64,000 nucleotides of DNA, taken from NCBI RefSeq assembly GCF_002608565.1, contig NZ_LIXM01000003.1, forward strand, positions 124,001-188,000, read 5' to 3'. A program made the translations under genes and the position numbers. The notes under the pieces are model-generated. The model did not search any database and was not told where the DNA came from. It worked only from the letters and a program-made list of their open reading frames with translations. This DNA is from Vibrio sp. PID17_43 (GTDB lineage: Bacteria > Pseudomonadota > Gammaproteobacteria > Enterobacterales > Vibrionaceae). Of this stretch, positions 1-8,871 are shown one piece after another (position 1 is the stretch's first letter; each line of letters opens with the position of its first letter).

Positions 1-357
1 CAAGCCGATGAATCCCTTTGCCTGCACGAGCAAGTCACCACTTTGGTTGAGCTGTTAAAAGACAACGCGTATGCGTTATGGTTTGAAATCGCGACCAGAC
101 AAGTGCACTTCGAACGCATAGCAGAGTTTAAACCTGATATGATTAAGCTATCCGTGACAATGGAAAACAAACAAGATCAGCACGCGTTTCTGCCTATCGC
201 GCGCTTTCTTCGTCACAATCAATTTCCTTGGGTAGCAGGGAGAGTCGCCAGCCAAAATGAACTCAATCGCTACCGCTTACTCGGTGCGAATTATTACTTT
301 GGCTATTTCAGTGATATTCCCACCTCATTGTCGTTTAAATCGTTCGACGATGAATAA
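1..357 (+). CDS. EAL-domain-like protein, C-terminal part (cut by window start)
   Basis: The frame is open from base 1 to the stop at 355-357, so only the last 118 residues are visible; the TTG at 43 is an internal codon and not needed as a start. The segment KPDMIKLSV followed some 50 residues later by GANYYFGYFSDIP matches the end of EAL-type (cyclic-di-GMP phosphodiesterase) domains, where a D-x-x-K-x-D strand precedes a final glycine-rich 'YxQGYxxxxP' strand. Here the usual catalytic D-F-G-x-G and the Asp after Lys are not seen, so this may be a degenerate, non-catalytic EAL protein. It lies directly upstream of lafA, is read in the same direction, and ends at a strong terminator. A role in coupling cyclic-di-GMP to lateral motility is only inference. 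Confidence 0.6.
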   Translation, partial: QADESLCLHEQVTTLVELLKDNAYALWFEIATRQVHFERIAEFKPDMIKLSVTMENKQDQHAFLPIARFLRHNQFPWVAGRVASQNELNRYRLLGANYYFGYFSDIPTSLSFKSFDDE

Positions 358-370
358 ATAGGGTAACGAT

Positions 371-407
371 AAAGGGCGAGTTCAGAAATAAGAACTCGCC
401 CTTTTTT
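371..407 (+). terminator. Rho-independent terminator after the EAL-like gene
   Basis: A 13-bp perfect stem (371-383 with 392-404) with an 8-base loop, followed by T residues. It isolates lafA from the upstream gene, so lafA must have its own promoter. Confidence 0.9.
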
Positions 408-543
408 ATGTCTGAACAGCCTTAAAACACGAGTTTTCTGGAATAGATATCACCAAAAACCATCAAAATTGGCGATTTTGGCAAAATTTTTAAATTTTCA
501 ATTAATCATTAAAACCAACCGACCGCCTCTAGTTAGTGAGCGG

Positions 544-551
544 GGCGATAG
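544..551 (+). promoter_or_regulatory. possible sigma-28 -10 element of lafA
   Basis: GGCGATAG matches six of eight positions of the sigma-28 -10 box GCCGATAA and lies about 31 bases before the lafA ATG. No convincing TAAA -35 box sits at the right distance, so this is a weak call. That lateral flagellin is transcribed by the sigma-28 factor LafS is established for V. parahaemolyticus. Confidence 0.3.
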
Positions 552-582
552 TCCCACATTGAACAATCAAGGAGAACAGATT

Positions 583-1431
583 ATGGCTCTATCAATGCAC
601 ACTAACTACGCTTCGCTGGTTACTCAAAACACGCTAAGCAACACTAGTAACCTACTGAACACAGCAATGGAGCGTTTGAGCACGGGTTACCGTATTAACT
701 CTGCAGCAGACGATGCAGCTGGCCTACAGATCTCTAACCGTTTAGAAGCTCAAACTCGCGGTATGAGCGTTGCGATGCGTAATGCACAAGACGGTATGTC
801 TATGCTACAAACAGCGGAAGGTGCTTTCGATGAAGCAACTAACATTCTGTACCGCATGAACGACCTAGCAACTCAGTCTGCAAACGGCACAAACACAGCA
901 AAAGACCAAGATGCTCTTCAAAAAGAATTTGCAGAACTAGGTACTGAGCTACAAAACATCATGGATAACACCAAATACGCTGGTGATACATTGATTACTG
1001 CTAATGGTATTAAAGCGGGTGGTCTTACTCTACAAATCGGTTCTTCTTCTGCAGAAACGCTATCTTTAGCAACAACAGTAGATACTGATGTTACTGCGGC
1101 ACATACTGCTCTAAAAACAACAGTACCTGCCCTAGACATTGGCAGCACTGGTGATGCAAGCGCAGCAATGGATGCGCTAGTTTTAGCGATTGATGAAGTT
1201 GGCGCAGCACGCTCTGGATTGGGTGCAACAATCAACCGCCTAGACCACACTGTAGTGAACCTAGGCAACATGGTTGAAAACACATCGGCAGCGAAAGGCC
1301 GTATCACTGACGCTGACTTTGCTGTTGAATCTTCAAACATGACGAAGAACCAAATGCTAATGCAAGCTGGTACAACGGTTCTTTCTCAAACTAACCAGCT
1401 ACCAGGTATGGCAATGTCGCTACTGCGTTAA
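583..1431 (+). CDS. lafA: lateral flagellin LafA
   Basis: Encodes 282 residues. The start at 583 was chosen because GGAGA at 571-575 lies just upstream and because flagellins begin with a conserved helix of the form [12 protein letters not shown]; a longer in-frame extension to 469 has no ribosome site. The N-terminal D0/D1 domain holds the hallmark [20 protein letters not shown], and the C-terminal D1/D0 domain ends in the polymerisation helix [11 protein letters not shown]. The variable middle is short, as usual for lateral flagellins (about 285 residues) against polar ones (about 375). It forms the filament of peritrichous flagella used for swarming on surfaces. It is monocistronic, bounded by terminators on both sides, and likely under LafS (sigma-28) control. 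Confidence 0.95.
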   Translation: MALSMHTNYASLVTQNTLSNTSNLLNTAMERLSTGYRINSAADDAAGLQISNRLEAQTRGMSVAMRNAQDGMSMLQTAEGAFDEATNILYRMNDLATQSANGTNTAKDQDALQKEFAELGTELQNIMDNTKYAGDTLITANGIKAGGLTLQIGSSSAETLSLATTVDTDVTAAHTALKTTVPALDIGSTGDASAAMDALVLAIDEVGAARSGLGATINRLDHTVVNLGNMVENTSAAKGRITDADFAVESSNMTKNQMLMQAGTTVLSQTNQLPGMAMSLLR

Positions 1432-1448
1432 TAGAGACTCACTATTCG

Positions 1449-1733
1449 CTAATAACGCGCAAAATTTAATTCGTCCAAAAAATCAAAGCCTCCTCGTATC
1501 CGGGAGGCTTTTTCGTTGTTAGCGAGAAGAAACTTGTTGAACAGTTCCAGTTCGACAGATTCCACACCTCGATGTGGCTCATACGCTTTGAGCTCTGGAA
1601 ATCGAGAAAGCGTCTCTACACGGCTGCTCACCAGCTCTTCGGCATTAATGTTCTGTTTACTGCGCAGTTTGGTACCGATGAAAGCCTCATATGCACGAGC
1701 ACACTTCATCAGTCGTAAAACAAAGTCATTCAT
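1449..1733 (-). CDS. hypothetical 94-residue protein between lafA and lafB
   Basis: A minus-strand frame of 94 codons starting at an ATG (1733) and stopping at 1449. The composition (balanced charge, few rare residues, no low-complexity run) looks like a real small soluble protein, with one Cys near the N-terminus. No domain is recognised. Oddly, its last third runs through the lafA terminator hairpin (1485-1513), which encodes part of the segment around KASRIRGGF. The ribosome site is weak (AAGAACGAC). It lies antisense to the flagellar operons. It may be a genuine gene sharing DNA with the terminator or a chance frame. Confidence 0.45.
   Translation of the reverse strand: MNDFVLRLMKCARAYEAFIGTKLRSKQNINAEELVSSRVETLSRFPELKAYEPHRGVESVELELFNKFLLANNEKASRIRGGFDFLDELNFARY
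1485..1515 (+). terminator. terminator of lafA
   Basis: Stem AAGCCTCC / GGAGGCTT with a nine-base loop, followed by TTT. It lies 54 bases after the lafA stop. Confidence 0.8.
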
Positions 1734-2074
1734 TATTGTCGTTCTTTTTTAGTCGAATTAGGGGGGAATAGCCAGCCGCTAGCAACCACAAAAATTGCAG
1801 GGGCATAAGATAGCAAACCTTTGCATTCAAACAGGATCAGAAAAATCTGAATCCCTTAACAGTAAACGCCTAAATTTGCGCATTATGCATATCGCTCATG
1901 CCTCGCTTTTCTTCCCTCCATTGGATTAAATCTTTCACCACTTTTGGTCGCCTTTTTTATTTGGGAACCCCATTAGCTATCAAGGGGAAAGCGGAACCAG
2001 CAAGGTGGAAAAGTCGCTTCCTCCCAACACACAGAATGGTCAGTAAGATACTGTTTTATATAGATATAGATATC
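1734..2074. other. gene-poor leader region upstream of lafB
   Basis: No convincing gene is seen here. A 65-codon plus-strand frame (1898-2095) has no ribosome site and atypical composition. The region is AT-rich towards its right end and is the natural place for LafK enhancer sites upstream of the sigma-54 promoter, although no site could be recognised by eye. Confidence 0.5.
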
Positions 2075-2090
2075 AGGCACACATCTTGCG
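2075..2090 (+). promoter_or_regulatory. sigma-54 promoter of the lafB operon
   Basis: AGGCAC-ACATC-TTGCG matches the sigma-54 consensus TGGCAC-N5-TTGCW in all but the first and last bases, and the key GG (-24) and GC (-12) are exactly ten bases apart. It lies 60 bases upstream of the lafB ATG. The core GGCA(C/T)ACATCTTG recurs in front of flgB. In V. parahaemolyticus LafK, a sigma-54-dependent activator, controls lateral genes, which agrees with this site. Confidence 0.85.
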
Positions 2091-2149
2091 ATTGAGTATT
2101 TATTACTGGCATAGAAAAGCCAAATACAGATGAGAGAGGGAGCGACCTC

Positions 2150-3487
2150 ATGAGTTCGTTAGATCCAATTACCATGGCAACCCAGTTCGCCACGTTAGAC
2201 GTTCAGCCATTTCAGCAACGTTACCAATTGCAAGCCGATCGTTACCAAACACAGTTGGCTGCTCTAGGTAAAGTCGAAAGTGCGCTGCGTGACTTCCGAT
2301 CTGCGGTTAACGAGATGAACAGCAGCACAAACAGCATCATCAAAAATACCGCAACGACCTCTCAAGACGGCTTTTTCACCGCGAGTGCCGATGCCAACGC
2401 ATTAGTCGGTAACTACCAGATTTTCGTTGAGCAAGTGGCTACTTCACATCAGATTTCTACCGGTATGCCTGCAGACTTGGAGGCCACTACCGAGGTCCCA
2501 ACTACCGGTACGTTAGAGTTCACCATCAATGGTGAAACCATGACGTTAGATATGTCGACGGTGGATACTGACGGTGATGGAAAAGCGACCGTGACGGACC
2601 TAGTCAGCGCGATCAACAACAACCCTGATAACCCAGGCGTGAATGCCACGCTTGTGCGTTCAAATGGCCAAACACACTTCATGCTCTCCAGTACCGAGAC
2701 AGGCGTTGCGAACAGCATCAATGTCAGTGCCACTGGCACAGGACAAGCGTGGTTTGAAGATGCGTTCACCAACACAACAGAAATCAGTAAACCTCAAGAT
2801 GCTGTTATCTGGCTTGGCGCGGAAGGCACAGGGCTGCAACTGACTAACTCAAGCAATACCTTTGAAGGTGTGATCGATGGTGTCGACATCACGGTCACCA
2901 AAGCACAAAACTCAGGTGAAGCCCCTATCTCGATGGAAGTCGGTGCAGACCTTGAAGGCACGAATGAGCAAGTCACTAAGTTTGTCGACACCTACAGCGC
3001 CCTTATTTCTACGCTAGATGAGTACACACAAATTGGTAGCGAAGACCAAGCGCGTGGCGTTCTAGCCAGTGACCCAACGCTACGTTCGATTGAAAGCCAA
3101 TTAAATGCGCTTGTTCGTGGCGAACATGGCGGAATGCGTTTGAGCGAAGTCGGCATCACTATCGATCGCGATGGAAAAATGAAAGTCGACCAAGACAAAT
3201 TCGCCGAAGCACAGAAGAGTAACAGCGCTGCGCTTGAAGCAATGTTTAACGGTGATGGTGCCCTGCTCGACTCACTCGATGATATGGCAGAACCGTTTTT
3301 GAAGTTCTCGTCTGGCACGTTCAATTCTCGTAAAGATGCGCTGCAAGCCAATATGGACCGCATTGAAGACAAACAAGTCTCTTTAGAGCGCAAGTACGAG
3401 ATGTCGTACAACCGCTACCTCACCCAATTTACTCAAATGAACACCTTAATGACGCAAATGAACCAAACCATGTCGCTGTTTGGTTAA
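2150..3487 (+). CDS. lafB: lateral flagellar cap protein (FliD family)
   Basis: Encodes 445 residues, the usual length for the filament cap. The N-terminal FliD_N region (roughly residues 7-100, with the motif MATQFATLDVQPFQQRY) and the C-terminal FliD_C region (about 190-430) are recognisable, the latter ending in a heptad-rich helix around ERKYEMSYNRYLTQFTQMNTLMTQM typical of the leg that enters the filament lumen. The start follows GAGAGGGAGC. It caps the growing filament and folds LafA subunits on arrival. It is the first gene of lafBCDEFSTU, transcribed from the sigma-54 promoter at 2075. Confidence 0.93.
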   Translation: MSSLDPITMATQFATLDVQPFQQRYQLQADRYQTQLAALGKVESALRDFRSAVNEMNSSTNSIIKNTATTSQDGFFTASADANALVGNYQIFVEQVATSHQISTGMPADLEATTEVPTTGTLEFTINGETMTLDMSTVDTDGDGKATVTDLVSAINNNPDNPGVNATLVRSNGQTHFMLSSTETGVANSINVSATGTGQAWFEDAFTNTTEISKPQDAVIWLGAEGTGLQLTNSSNTFEGVIDGVDITVTKAQNSGEAPISMEVGADLEGTNEQVTKFVDTYSALISTLDEYTQIGSEDQARGVLASDPTLRSIESQLNALVRGEHGGMRLSEVGITIDRDGKMKVDQDKFAEAQKSNSAALEAMFNGDGALLDSLDDMAEPFLKFSSGTFNSRKDALQANMDRIEDKQVSLERKYEMSYNRYLTQFTQMNTLMTQMNQTMSLFG

Positions 3488-3506
3488 CGCTTTAGGAGAA
3501 ATACTT

Positions 3507-3893
3507 ATGCTCATGGATTCCGGCTACGACTCATACCAACAGGTCGATCTGGATGCTCAAGCAGCATCCGCTAATCCACACCAACTCGTCGTCATGCTGA
3601 TCGATGGGTTACTCGATGAAATTGAACGTATTCGCGGTCACCTTGCTGCGAATCGCCTCGAAGAAAAAGGAATTGGCATTAACAAGTGCATGAACATCCT
3701 TATCGGCTTAAGCAGCGCATTGGATGAAGAGAATGGCGGAGAGATCGCCGAGAACTTGCGTCAACTCTACGATTTCTGCCAAGTCGAGTTGTATTACGGC
3801 AGCACTCAAAATGACGCAGAGCGTTTGGACAACGTAGAGCGTGTGATGGGTAACGTTCGAGAAGGATGGATGAACTTTGGACAGCAAGCATAA
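3507..3893 (+). CDS. lafC: flagellin export chaperone (FliS family)
   Basis: Encodes 128 residues. The start at 3507 is preceded by AGGAGAA at 3494-3500; a longer frame from 3480 would overlap lafB and lacks this site. The N-terminal motif SGYDSYQQVDLDAQAASANPHQLVVMLIDGLLDEI is typical of FliS (Y-x-x-x-x-v-x-t-a-x-p-h-e-L-i-x-m-L-y-d-g), here split across positions 5-40. FliS binds the C-terminal helix of flagellin in the cytoplasm and prevents premature polymerisation. It overlaps lafD by 17 bases, which suggests translational coupling. Confidence 0.92.
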   Translation: MLMDSGYDSYQQVDLDAQAASANPHQLVVMLIDGLLDEIERIRGHLAANRLEEKGIGINKCMNILIGLSSALDEENGGEIAENLRQLYDFCQVELYYGSTQNDAERLDNVERVMGNVREGWMNFGQQA

Positions 3894-4197
3894 AGTGTCG
3901 CCGGAGCGATTTCGCCACTTATCAAAACTGATCCAAATCGCTACTAAAACAGCCGATTGGCAAGCACTAAAACGCTACGATTTACAGTTGCGCGAACTGC
4001 TTATCAGTCATAAGCCTTTCTTGAACGATATGAAACTCGCACCGGAAATCCAGCGAGCAAAAACGGTGCATGCAACTGCGTTTGCTGCACTCGAGAAAGC
4101 CACCAGCGAACTACAGCAAGAGATGAATATGGTTAACGACCAACAGGAACGAGCCATGGCGTATCAGCTTGCAATGACGATGGAGCTAACGCAATGA
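3877..4197 (+). CDS. lafD: lateral flagellar FliT-like chaperone
   Basis: Encodes 106 residues from a TTG start overlapping the end of lafC; GAAGGA at 3861-3866 is suitably placed. A GTG at 3895 is the alternative. It is all-helical, with coiled-coil potential and no membrane segment, which agrees with a FliT-type chaperone for the cap protein. FliT-family sequences diverge strongly, so the assignment leans on position: fliD-fliS-fliT-fliK order is the standard arrangement of lateral flagellar loci. It overlaps lafE by four bases (ATGA). Confidence 0.75.
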   Translation: MDSKHKVSPERFRHLSKLIQIATKTADWQALKRYDLQLRELLISHKPFLNDMKLAPEIQRAKTVHATAFAALEKATSELQQEMNMVNDQQERAMAYQLAMTMELTQ

Positions 4198-5246
4198 TGG
4201 TCACCAACTCAATGTCTGCGAGTTCACCTTCTCAATCTACCGCCGTAGGGAAGATCTCTCACGCGCGTTCAGAGCAAGGCGTTTCGCTAGCAAATTCAGC
4301 CACGGTCACTCAACAGGGTCAAACCAACGCGTCTATCACCGTTGCCGGATTTCGCTTAAATACGCAAGCCTCACCAGCGGAAGCGATGCAACCTGACGTC
4401 AGTTCACCAGAGCTCCACACAGAAGACACCTCTGATGAAACGTTACTAGGTAATGCTTCATCAGAGGTGAATCTGGCCACGCAAGCGCAAGTTCTCATGC
4501 AAGGGATAAGTAAGGCGGCGATTAAGCAAGGCGAAACCAACCAGCTTGCACAAGTGTCGGCAAATAGCACCTCGCACAGTGCAAACATGGGCGCCCAAGC
4601 CAATTCAATGCTTACCTCCCCTACGCAAGAAAACCAAAGTGGTGTTCAAGCGAGCGCGGCAAATTCGCTTAAAGTTTCTGCTTCTGATTTGCAACCGTTG
4701 CTGAATCAATCTGCTCACGGGCAAATATTCGCAGCCAACACGCAATCGCAGACAACAACAGCGCAATATTCAAATCCAACCTCACCGCTTGCAACAACTC
4801 AAGCTCAAGGTGCGGAGTGGGCGGCCGTTCGCGTGGATACCAGTTCCGGTAAATGGGGCGAGCAGATGATGCAAGTGCTGCAAGATCGCGTGACTTTACA
4901 AGCTCAGCAAAACCTGCAAGAAGCCAAGATTCGTCTCGACCCGCCAGAGCTTGGCAAATTGGATTTGTTGGTGCGTGTTGAAGGCGACCGCTTGAGCGTA
5001 CAAATCAACGCCAATACCGCCGCAACCCGTGAGGCACTGATGCAAGTGTCTGAGCGCCTTCGAACTGAACTGCAAGAGCAGAACTTCGTTCACGTAGACG
5101 TCAACGTTGGCTCGGATCAAGGTCAAGAGCGACACTCTCATGACGGCACTCAAGAAGAAGCAAACGTCTTTACCGCGCGTGAAACCAACGCCTTCAAATC
5201 TAATACAACAAACTATTCAGAGCATTGGCTGAACACTCAAGCCTAA
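4194..5246 (+). CDS. lafE: lateral flagellar hook-length control protein (FliK family)
   Basis: Encodes 350 residues. The first two thirds are Ser/Gln/Ala/Thr-rich and low in hydrophobic residues, as expected for the secreted molecular-ruler part. The C-terminal Flg_hook domain (about residues 235-315) contains IRLDPPELGKLDLLVRVEG and SERLRTELQEQNF, the region that meets FlhB to switch export from hook to filament subunits. ATG at 4194 overlaps the lafD stop. The low-complexity region contains many near-repeats of SAN and TQ, so its length is likely to vary between strains. Confidence 0.9.
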   Translation: MMVTNSMSASSPSQSTAVGKISHARSEQGVSLANSATVTQQGQTNASITVAGFRLNTQASPAEAMQPDVSSPELHTEDTSDETLLGNASSEVNLATQAQVLMQGISKAAIKQGETNQLAQVSANSTSHSANMGAQANSMLTSPTQENQSGVQASAANSLKVSASDLQPLLNQSAHGQIFAANTQSQTTTAQYSNPTSPLATTQAQGAEWAAVRVDTSSGKWGEQMMQVLQDRVTLQAQQNLQEAKIRLDPPELGKLDLLVRVEGDRLSVQINANTAATREALMQVSERLRTELQEQNFVHVDVNVGSDQGQERHSHDGTQEEANVFTARETNAFKSNTTNYSEHWLNTQA

Positions 5247-5268
5247 TGCATCATCGAGGAAAAAGGTT

Positions 5269-5778
5269 ATGACCAAACAACAAATGATCGCCCTGTTTAT
5301 CACCATGATCATCACCAGTGCCCTCGTTTCCGCTGCCACTGTGGTCGGCGGTATTTGGTACCTCAACAAAAGTTCAGAGTCTTCATCATCAGACTCCAGC
5401 GTTAGCGCCTTATTGGAAGATTCACCGTTGGCATTCTTAACTTCTGAGCAACCAACGACAAAAGGCCCAAGCTTTCATCCATTAGATAAAGTGGTGCTGA
5501 CCATCAAAGGCAAAAAGCAAACTCACTTTGTGATGCTGGAACTTGCGGTGGAAACACGCCGCCCAGAGCGCATTAAGGACATTGATGCCTACATGCCGAT
5601 GGTTCAAAACTCACTGCTAAAACTGTTCAGCGACAAAACTTTTGATGAGCTTCAGCAAGCAGGTGCCATTGATATCCTGCAAAGCGAAATCAAAGAGAAC
5701 CTACTGCTTTCGTTCGCAAAAACCGACATCGTACGTGATATCGATGATGTTTTGCTGACCAAGTACGTTGTGCAATAA
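5269..5778 (+). CDS. lafF: lateral flagellar basal-body-associated protein FliL
   Basis: Encodes 169 residues with one N-terminal membrane helix (about residues 6-29, ALFITMIITSALVSAATVV) followed by a Ser-rich linker and a periplasmic FliL domain with a conserved LDKVVLTIKG strand and the closing segment DIDDVLLTKYVVQ. FliL surrounds the stator and supports motor torque, particularly under the high load of swarming. The ribosome site GAGGAAAAAGG precedes the ATG. It lies between lafE and lafS, with 22- and 12-base gaps, clearly in one operon. Confidence 0.88.
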   Translation: MTKQQMIALFITMIITSALVSAATVVGGIWYLNKSSESSSSDSSVSALLEDSPLAFLTSEQPTTKGPSFHPLDKVVLTIKGKKQTHFVMLELAVETRRPERIKDIDAYMPMVQNSLLKLFSDKTFDELQQAGAIDILQSEIKENLLLSFAKTDIVRDIDDVLLTKYVVQ

Positions 5779-5790
5779 CGGAGCACAGCT

Positions 5791-6519
5791 ATGTTGGAGA
5801 TGAACTTACAGGAAAGTTATACCGCGACGGAGGAAGTGAATACGCCGTCGCGCCCGATTGATGAAAATGCACTGCTGCAGCGTCATCAAGTCATGGTTAA
5901 GCGCGTCGTAAACCAACTGCGCGTTCATGCGACCTCACATTGCAGTATTGAAGACATGCAGCAAATTGGCTTGATTGCACTTGTCGAAGCCGGACGTCGT
6001 TATGGGGATGTGGATGATCCGCACTTCCCCGCCTTTGCCGTTTGTCGTGTTCGAGGGGCTATTTTGGACGAGCTTCGCCGTTTGGATTGGCGCTCACGCA
6101 AGACCCGACAGCAAGCACATGAGCTTAACGACGTGACACGAGACCTCACTCGAGCGCTAGGCAGAATGCCAACCGACGCTGAAATCATCAAAGCACTCGG
6201 CACTGATGAGCAAGACTATTACAACCGTCAAAATGCAGCTCTTGCAGGGGAAATGCAAAGCCTTGATCAATTAATGGAAACCGGCAGCGACAGCCACTTT
6301 GGTGGTCAGTATGACGGTATGGAACATGAGCACATCCGGCGTAGCTTAGACACTGCGCTGGGAAAAATGTCGAAACGCGATCAACTATTGCTCACTTTGT
6401 TCTATCAACATGAGCTCAACCTCCATGAAATCGCGCTCGTGCTCGATCTGACGCCACCTCGCATCTGTCAGTTGCACAAACAAGCGCTAAAACAACTCAA
6501 CCAATTAATGTCCTCTTAG
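5791..6519 (+). CDS. lafS: lateral flagellar sigma-28 factor
   Basis: Encodes 242 residues, the usual FliA length. Region 2 (about residues 30-100) includes EDMQQIGLIALVEAGRRY and the -10-contacting stretch FPAFAVCRVRGAILDELRRLDW; region 3 follows with LTRALGRMPTDAEI; region 4 (about 185-240) ends in a helix-turn-helix LHEIALVLDLTPPRICQLHKQ. It directs RNA polymerase to late lateral genes such as lafA and is held inactive by the lateral FlgM encoded at 30427. Being in the sigma-54-driven operon makes it a middle gene. Confidence 0.93.
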   Translation: MLEMNLQESYTATEEVNTPSRPIDENALLQRHQVMVKRVVNQLRVHATSHCSIEDMQQIGLIALVEAGRRYGDVDDPHFPAFAVCRVRGAILDELRRLDWRSRKTRQQAHELNDVTRDLTRALGRMPTDAEIIKALGTDEQDYYNRQNAALAGEMQSLDQLMETGSDSHFGGQYDGMEHEHIRRSLDTALGKMSKRDQLLLTLFYQHELNLHEIALVLDLTPPRICQLHKQALKQLNQLMSS

Positions 6520-6529
6520 GAGTCACAAG

Positions 6530-7387
6530 ATGCAAAAGTTTTTTGGAGCCATTACCGTCCTGATGTGTGTCTTCGGCGGATACATGTGGGCAGGCGGTAA
6601 ACTCAGCGCTATTTGGCAGCCAGCCGAGTTTTTGATCATCATAGGTGCGGCAGCAGGCTCACTGATCATTGGTAACCCGCCACAAGTGTTAAAAGAAATG
6701 CGCCAGCAAGTACGTGCGACCATCTCTGGCCCGCGTCAAGAGTATGAGTACTACATGCAGCTAATGGCGCTACTCAACAACCTGCTCGAAACCGCTCGCA
6801 GCCGTGGCTTTAAGTTTCTGGATTCGCACATTGAATCACCAGAACAGAGCTCAATTTTCCTCGCTTATCCGAAAATCAGTAACGATCATCGTCTCATTTC
6901 TTTCATTACCGACAATTTACGTTTAATGGCAATGGGACAAATGTCGCCTCATGAATTAGAGGGACTATTAGAACAAGAAATCGAAGCGATTCAAACCGAG
7001 ATGCTTTTACCTTCACGCTCTATGCAGCGCACGGCAGAGGCACTTCCTGGGTTCGGTATTCTTGCGGCAGTCGGTGGCATCATTATCACCATGCAAGCCA
7101 TTGACGGCTCAATTGCGTTGGTTGGTTATCATGTTGCCGCCGCCCTCGTTGGTACATTCATTGGTATTTTCGGTTGTTACTGTTGTTTAGATCCACTCAG
7201 TAACGCTATGGCTCAACGCGTTAGACGAAACATGACGGCTTTCGAATGTGTACGCGCCACTCTGGTTGCTTACGTAGCGAAAAAGCCAACATTGCTTGCT
7301 ATCGACGCTGGTCGTAAACACATTCAGTTAGACATCAAACCAACTTTCAACCAAATGGAGAAGTGGCTAGCTGAGCAGGAGGGATAA
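6530..7387 (+). CDS. lafT: lateral flagellar stator protein (MotA family)
   Basis: Encodes 285 residues with four membrane helices: two at the N-terminus (residues 1-22 and about 30-50) and two late (about 170-190 and 200-222), separated by a large cytoplasmic loop carrying the charged residues that meet FliG. The motif [18 protein letters not shown] is characteristic of the third MotA helix. The length matches the proton-type MotA (about 285-295) rather than the shorter sodium-type PomA. It overlaps lafU by one base (the shared A of TAATG). Confidence 0.92.
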   Translation: MQKFFGAITVLMCVFGGYMWAGGKLSAIWQPAEFLIIIGAAAGSLIIGNPPQVLKEMRQQVRATISGPRQEYEYYMQLMALLNNLLETARSRGFKFLDSHIESPEQSSIFLAYPKISNDHRLISFITDNLRLMAMGQMSPHELEGLLEQEIEAIQTEMLLPSRSMQRTAEALPGFGILAAVGGIIITMQAIDGSIALVGYHVAAALVGTFIGIFGCYCCLDPLSNAMAQRVRRNMTAFECVRATLVAYVAKKPTLLAIDAGRKHIQLDIKPTFNQMEKWLAEQEG

Positions 7388-8379
7388 TGCAAAAACAAGA
7401 GCATGTGGTGTTCAAACGCGCAAAAGCAAATAACCATGATGAGTTTCATGGTGGTGCGTGGAAAGTCGCATTTGCCGACTTCATGATCGCGTTAATGGCG
7501 CTGTTTCTTGTCCTTTGGGTCATGCAAGTGGTCGACAAGGAAGAGCGTAAAGCCATTGTGGCGCACCTTCATAGTTCGAGTGTTTTTGATAAGAGCTACG
7601 GTAACCCTTTCGATACCTCACAAAGTATCTCTCCTATCGACTTGGCACAGGACTCTTCTGTGCCAAGTAAACACAACTCTAACCATGTCGTCAGCTCCTT
7701 CTTCCAAGGTGACGGCGATGGCCCAGAGATCGATTCGCTTATCCCAGGTAATTTCGACAGCCAGGAACAACTTGCTCTGCTCGCTAAGGTAATTGATGAA
7801 GTCGTGGGACAAATCAGTGCGCAAGGTAACGTTAACGTCACCATTACACCACAGGGTCTGCGCATTGTTCTGCAAGATGATTACAAGCAGCACATGTTCA
7901 GCCGTGGCGGTGCAGAGTTAACCCCTTTCTTTGAAGACTTATTACTTGCGCTTGCCCCTGTGTTCGAACGCATCAGCAATCCATTGATCATCAGTGGTCA
8001 TACGGACTCGACGCCATTCAAGAAGCGATTTGGTCGACAATCGAACTGGGCGCTATCCGCTTCTCGTGCCGATGTGGCAAGAAACACCTTGGTGGAAGGT
8101 GGCATGCCAGATGATCGTGTCTTGCAAGTGACTGGGATGTCGGATCGTGCCCTGCTTAATCCAGAAGAGCCAGATTCTAGCGAAAACCGTCGTATTGAAT
8201 TATTTGTTTTAACGACCCCCGCCTCACAGGTGTTGGCAACGTTATTTGGTAATCAGCAAGACAGCGAATTACAAAAAGCAAAACAAAAAGCAGAGTTTAA
8301 TCAGCCTGTTTTTCGCCAGGAAATCATTCGTTATTCGGTGGATTCGGACTCACCAAAAACGGAAATTCAAAACCTCTAA
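7387..8379 (+). CDS. lafU: lateral flagellar stator protein (MotB family)
   Basis: Encodes 330 residues. A single membrane helix (about residues 26-46) carries the proton-binding aspartate D31 in [12 protein letters not shown], matching D32 of E. coli MotB. The plug region follows, and an OmpA-like peptidoglycan-binding domain spans about 165-285, with [10 protein letters not shown] and the ENRRIELFV end motif. With LafT it forms the proton-driven stator of the lateral motor; sodium-type PomB differs around the critical aspartate. It is the last gene of the operon, ahead of a hairpin. Confidence 0.92.
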   Translation: MQKQEHVVFKRAKANNHDEFHGGAWKVAFADFMIALMALFLVLWVMQVVDKEERKAIVAHLHSSSVFDKSYGNPFDTSQSISPIDLAQDSSVPSKHNSNHVVSSFFQGDGDGPEIDSLIPGNFDSQEQLALLAKVIDEVVGQISAQGNVNVTITPQGLRIVLQDDYKQHMFSRGGAELTPFFEDLLLALAPVFERISNPLIISGHTDSTPFKKRFGRQSNWALSASRADVARNTLVEGGMPDDRVLQVTGMSDRALLNPEEPDSSENRRIELFVLTTPASQVLATLFGNQQDSELQKAKQKAEFNQPVFRQEIIRYSVDSDSPKTEIQNL

Positions 8380-8386
8380 CCCCCTA

Positions 8387-8423
8387 GAAGGTCACCAGGG
8401 CTTTGATACTGCGTGACCTTTTC
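8387..8423 (+). terminator. likely terminator of the lafB-U operon
   Basis: GAAGGTCAC pairs with GTGACCTTTTC across a long 17-base loop and ends in TTTT; it begins eight bases after the lafU stop. Confidence 0.65.
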
Positions 8424-8467
8424 TACCAATTAACCGATGTTGCTGTGACTGTTTAGTTGAGTTCAAT

Positions 8468-8755
8468 ATGCCCGTACCTGCGCCTATTAAAAACAAAAAT
8501 GATGCTTTAAAAAAAGCCTTTCTTTGGCTGATCATTTTCGACTACCTTTTGTTAGCATTTTTTCTCACCCAACTTTCGAGCCTCAATCTCAATAGTGGCA
8601 CCATGATAAGCCTGTTGCTTGTGGTGTATAACATTTTGCTAGTTTCGCTATGCTACCAGCGCACCAGCCATCAAGACTCTTACATTCTCTATCCAGTGCT
8701 GTCCGCCACATTGCTGGCCTTCGTTTGTTTTCTCTATTTTTTCTTCTTAGTTTAA
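8468..8755 (+). CDS. small inner-membrane protein of unknown function
   Basis: Encodes 95 residues with three predicted membrane helices (about residues 17-35, 44-62 and 72-94) after a short basic N-terminus (KNKNDALKK). No domain is recognised. It follows the lafU terminator and is not obviously part of the flagellar operon. The ribosome site (GAG at 8459) is weak. It ends about 115 bases before the convergent lipoprotein gene. Confidence 0.6.
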   Translation: MPVPAPIKNKNDALKKAFLWLIIFDYLLLAFFLTQLSSLNLNSGTMISLLLVVYNILLVSLCYQRTSHQDSYILYPVLSATLLAFVCFLYFFFLV

Positions 8756-8823
8756 AGTGCCATGCAGCGAGGGGGTGGCCTCCAAGCGCATAGACCAATC
8801 AATACAACAGCATGCTATTTGAC

Positions 8824-8854
8824 ACAAAAAAAGGGGATAACCTCATCCCCTCTT
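8824..8854 (-). terminator. terminator of the first tandem lipoprotein gene
   Basis: Read on the minus strand, AGGGGAT / ATCCCCT is followed by a run of eight T. It sits 18 bases after the stop of the 9342-8872 gene. Confidence 0.85.
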
Positions 8855-8871
8855 TCCGATTAGCGTGCCGT

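Noticed and set aside
918..1340. 140-codon minus-strand frame inside lafA
   Set aside because: Antisense shadow of the flagellin gene with atypical composition and no ribosome site.
1898..2095. 65-codon plus-strand frame upstream of lafB
   Set aside because: No ribosome site, ends across the sigma-54 promoter, composition unlike a protein.
2992..3411. 139-codon minus-strand frame inside lafB
   Set aside because: Antisense shadow of a clear FliD gene.
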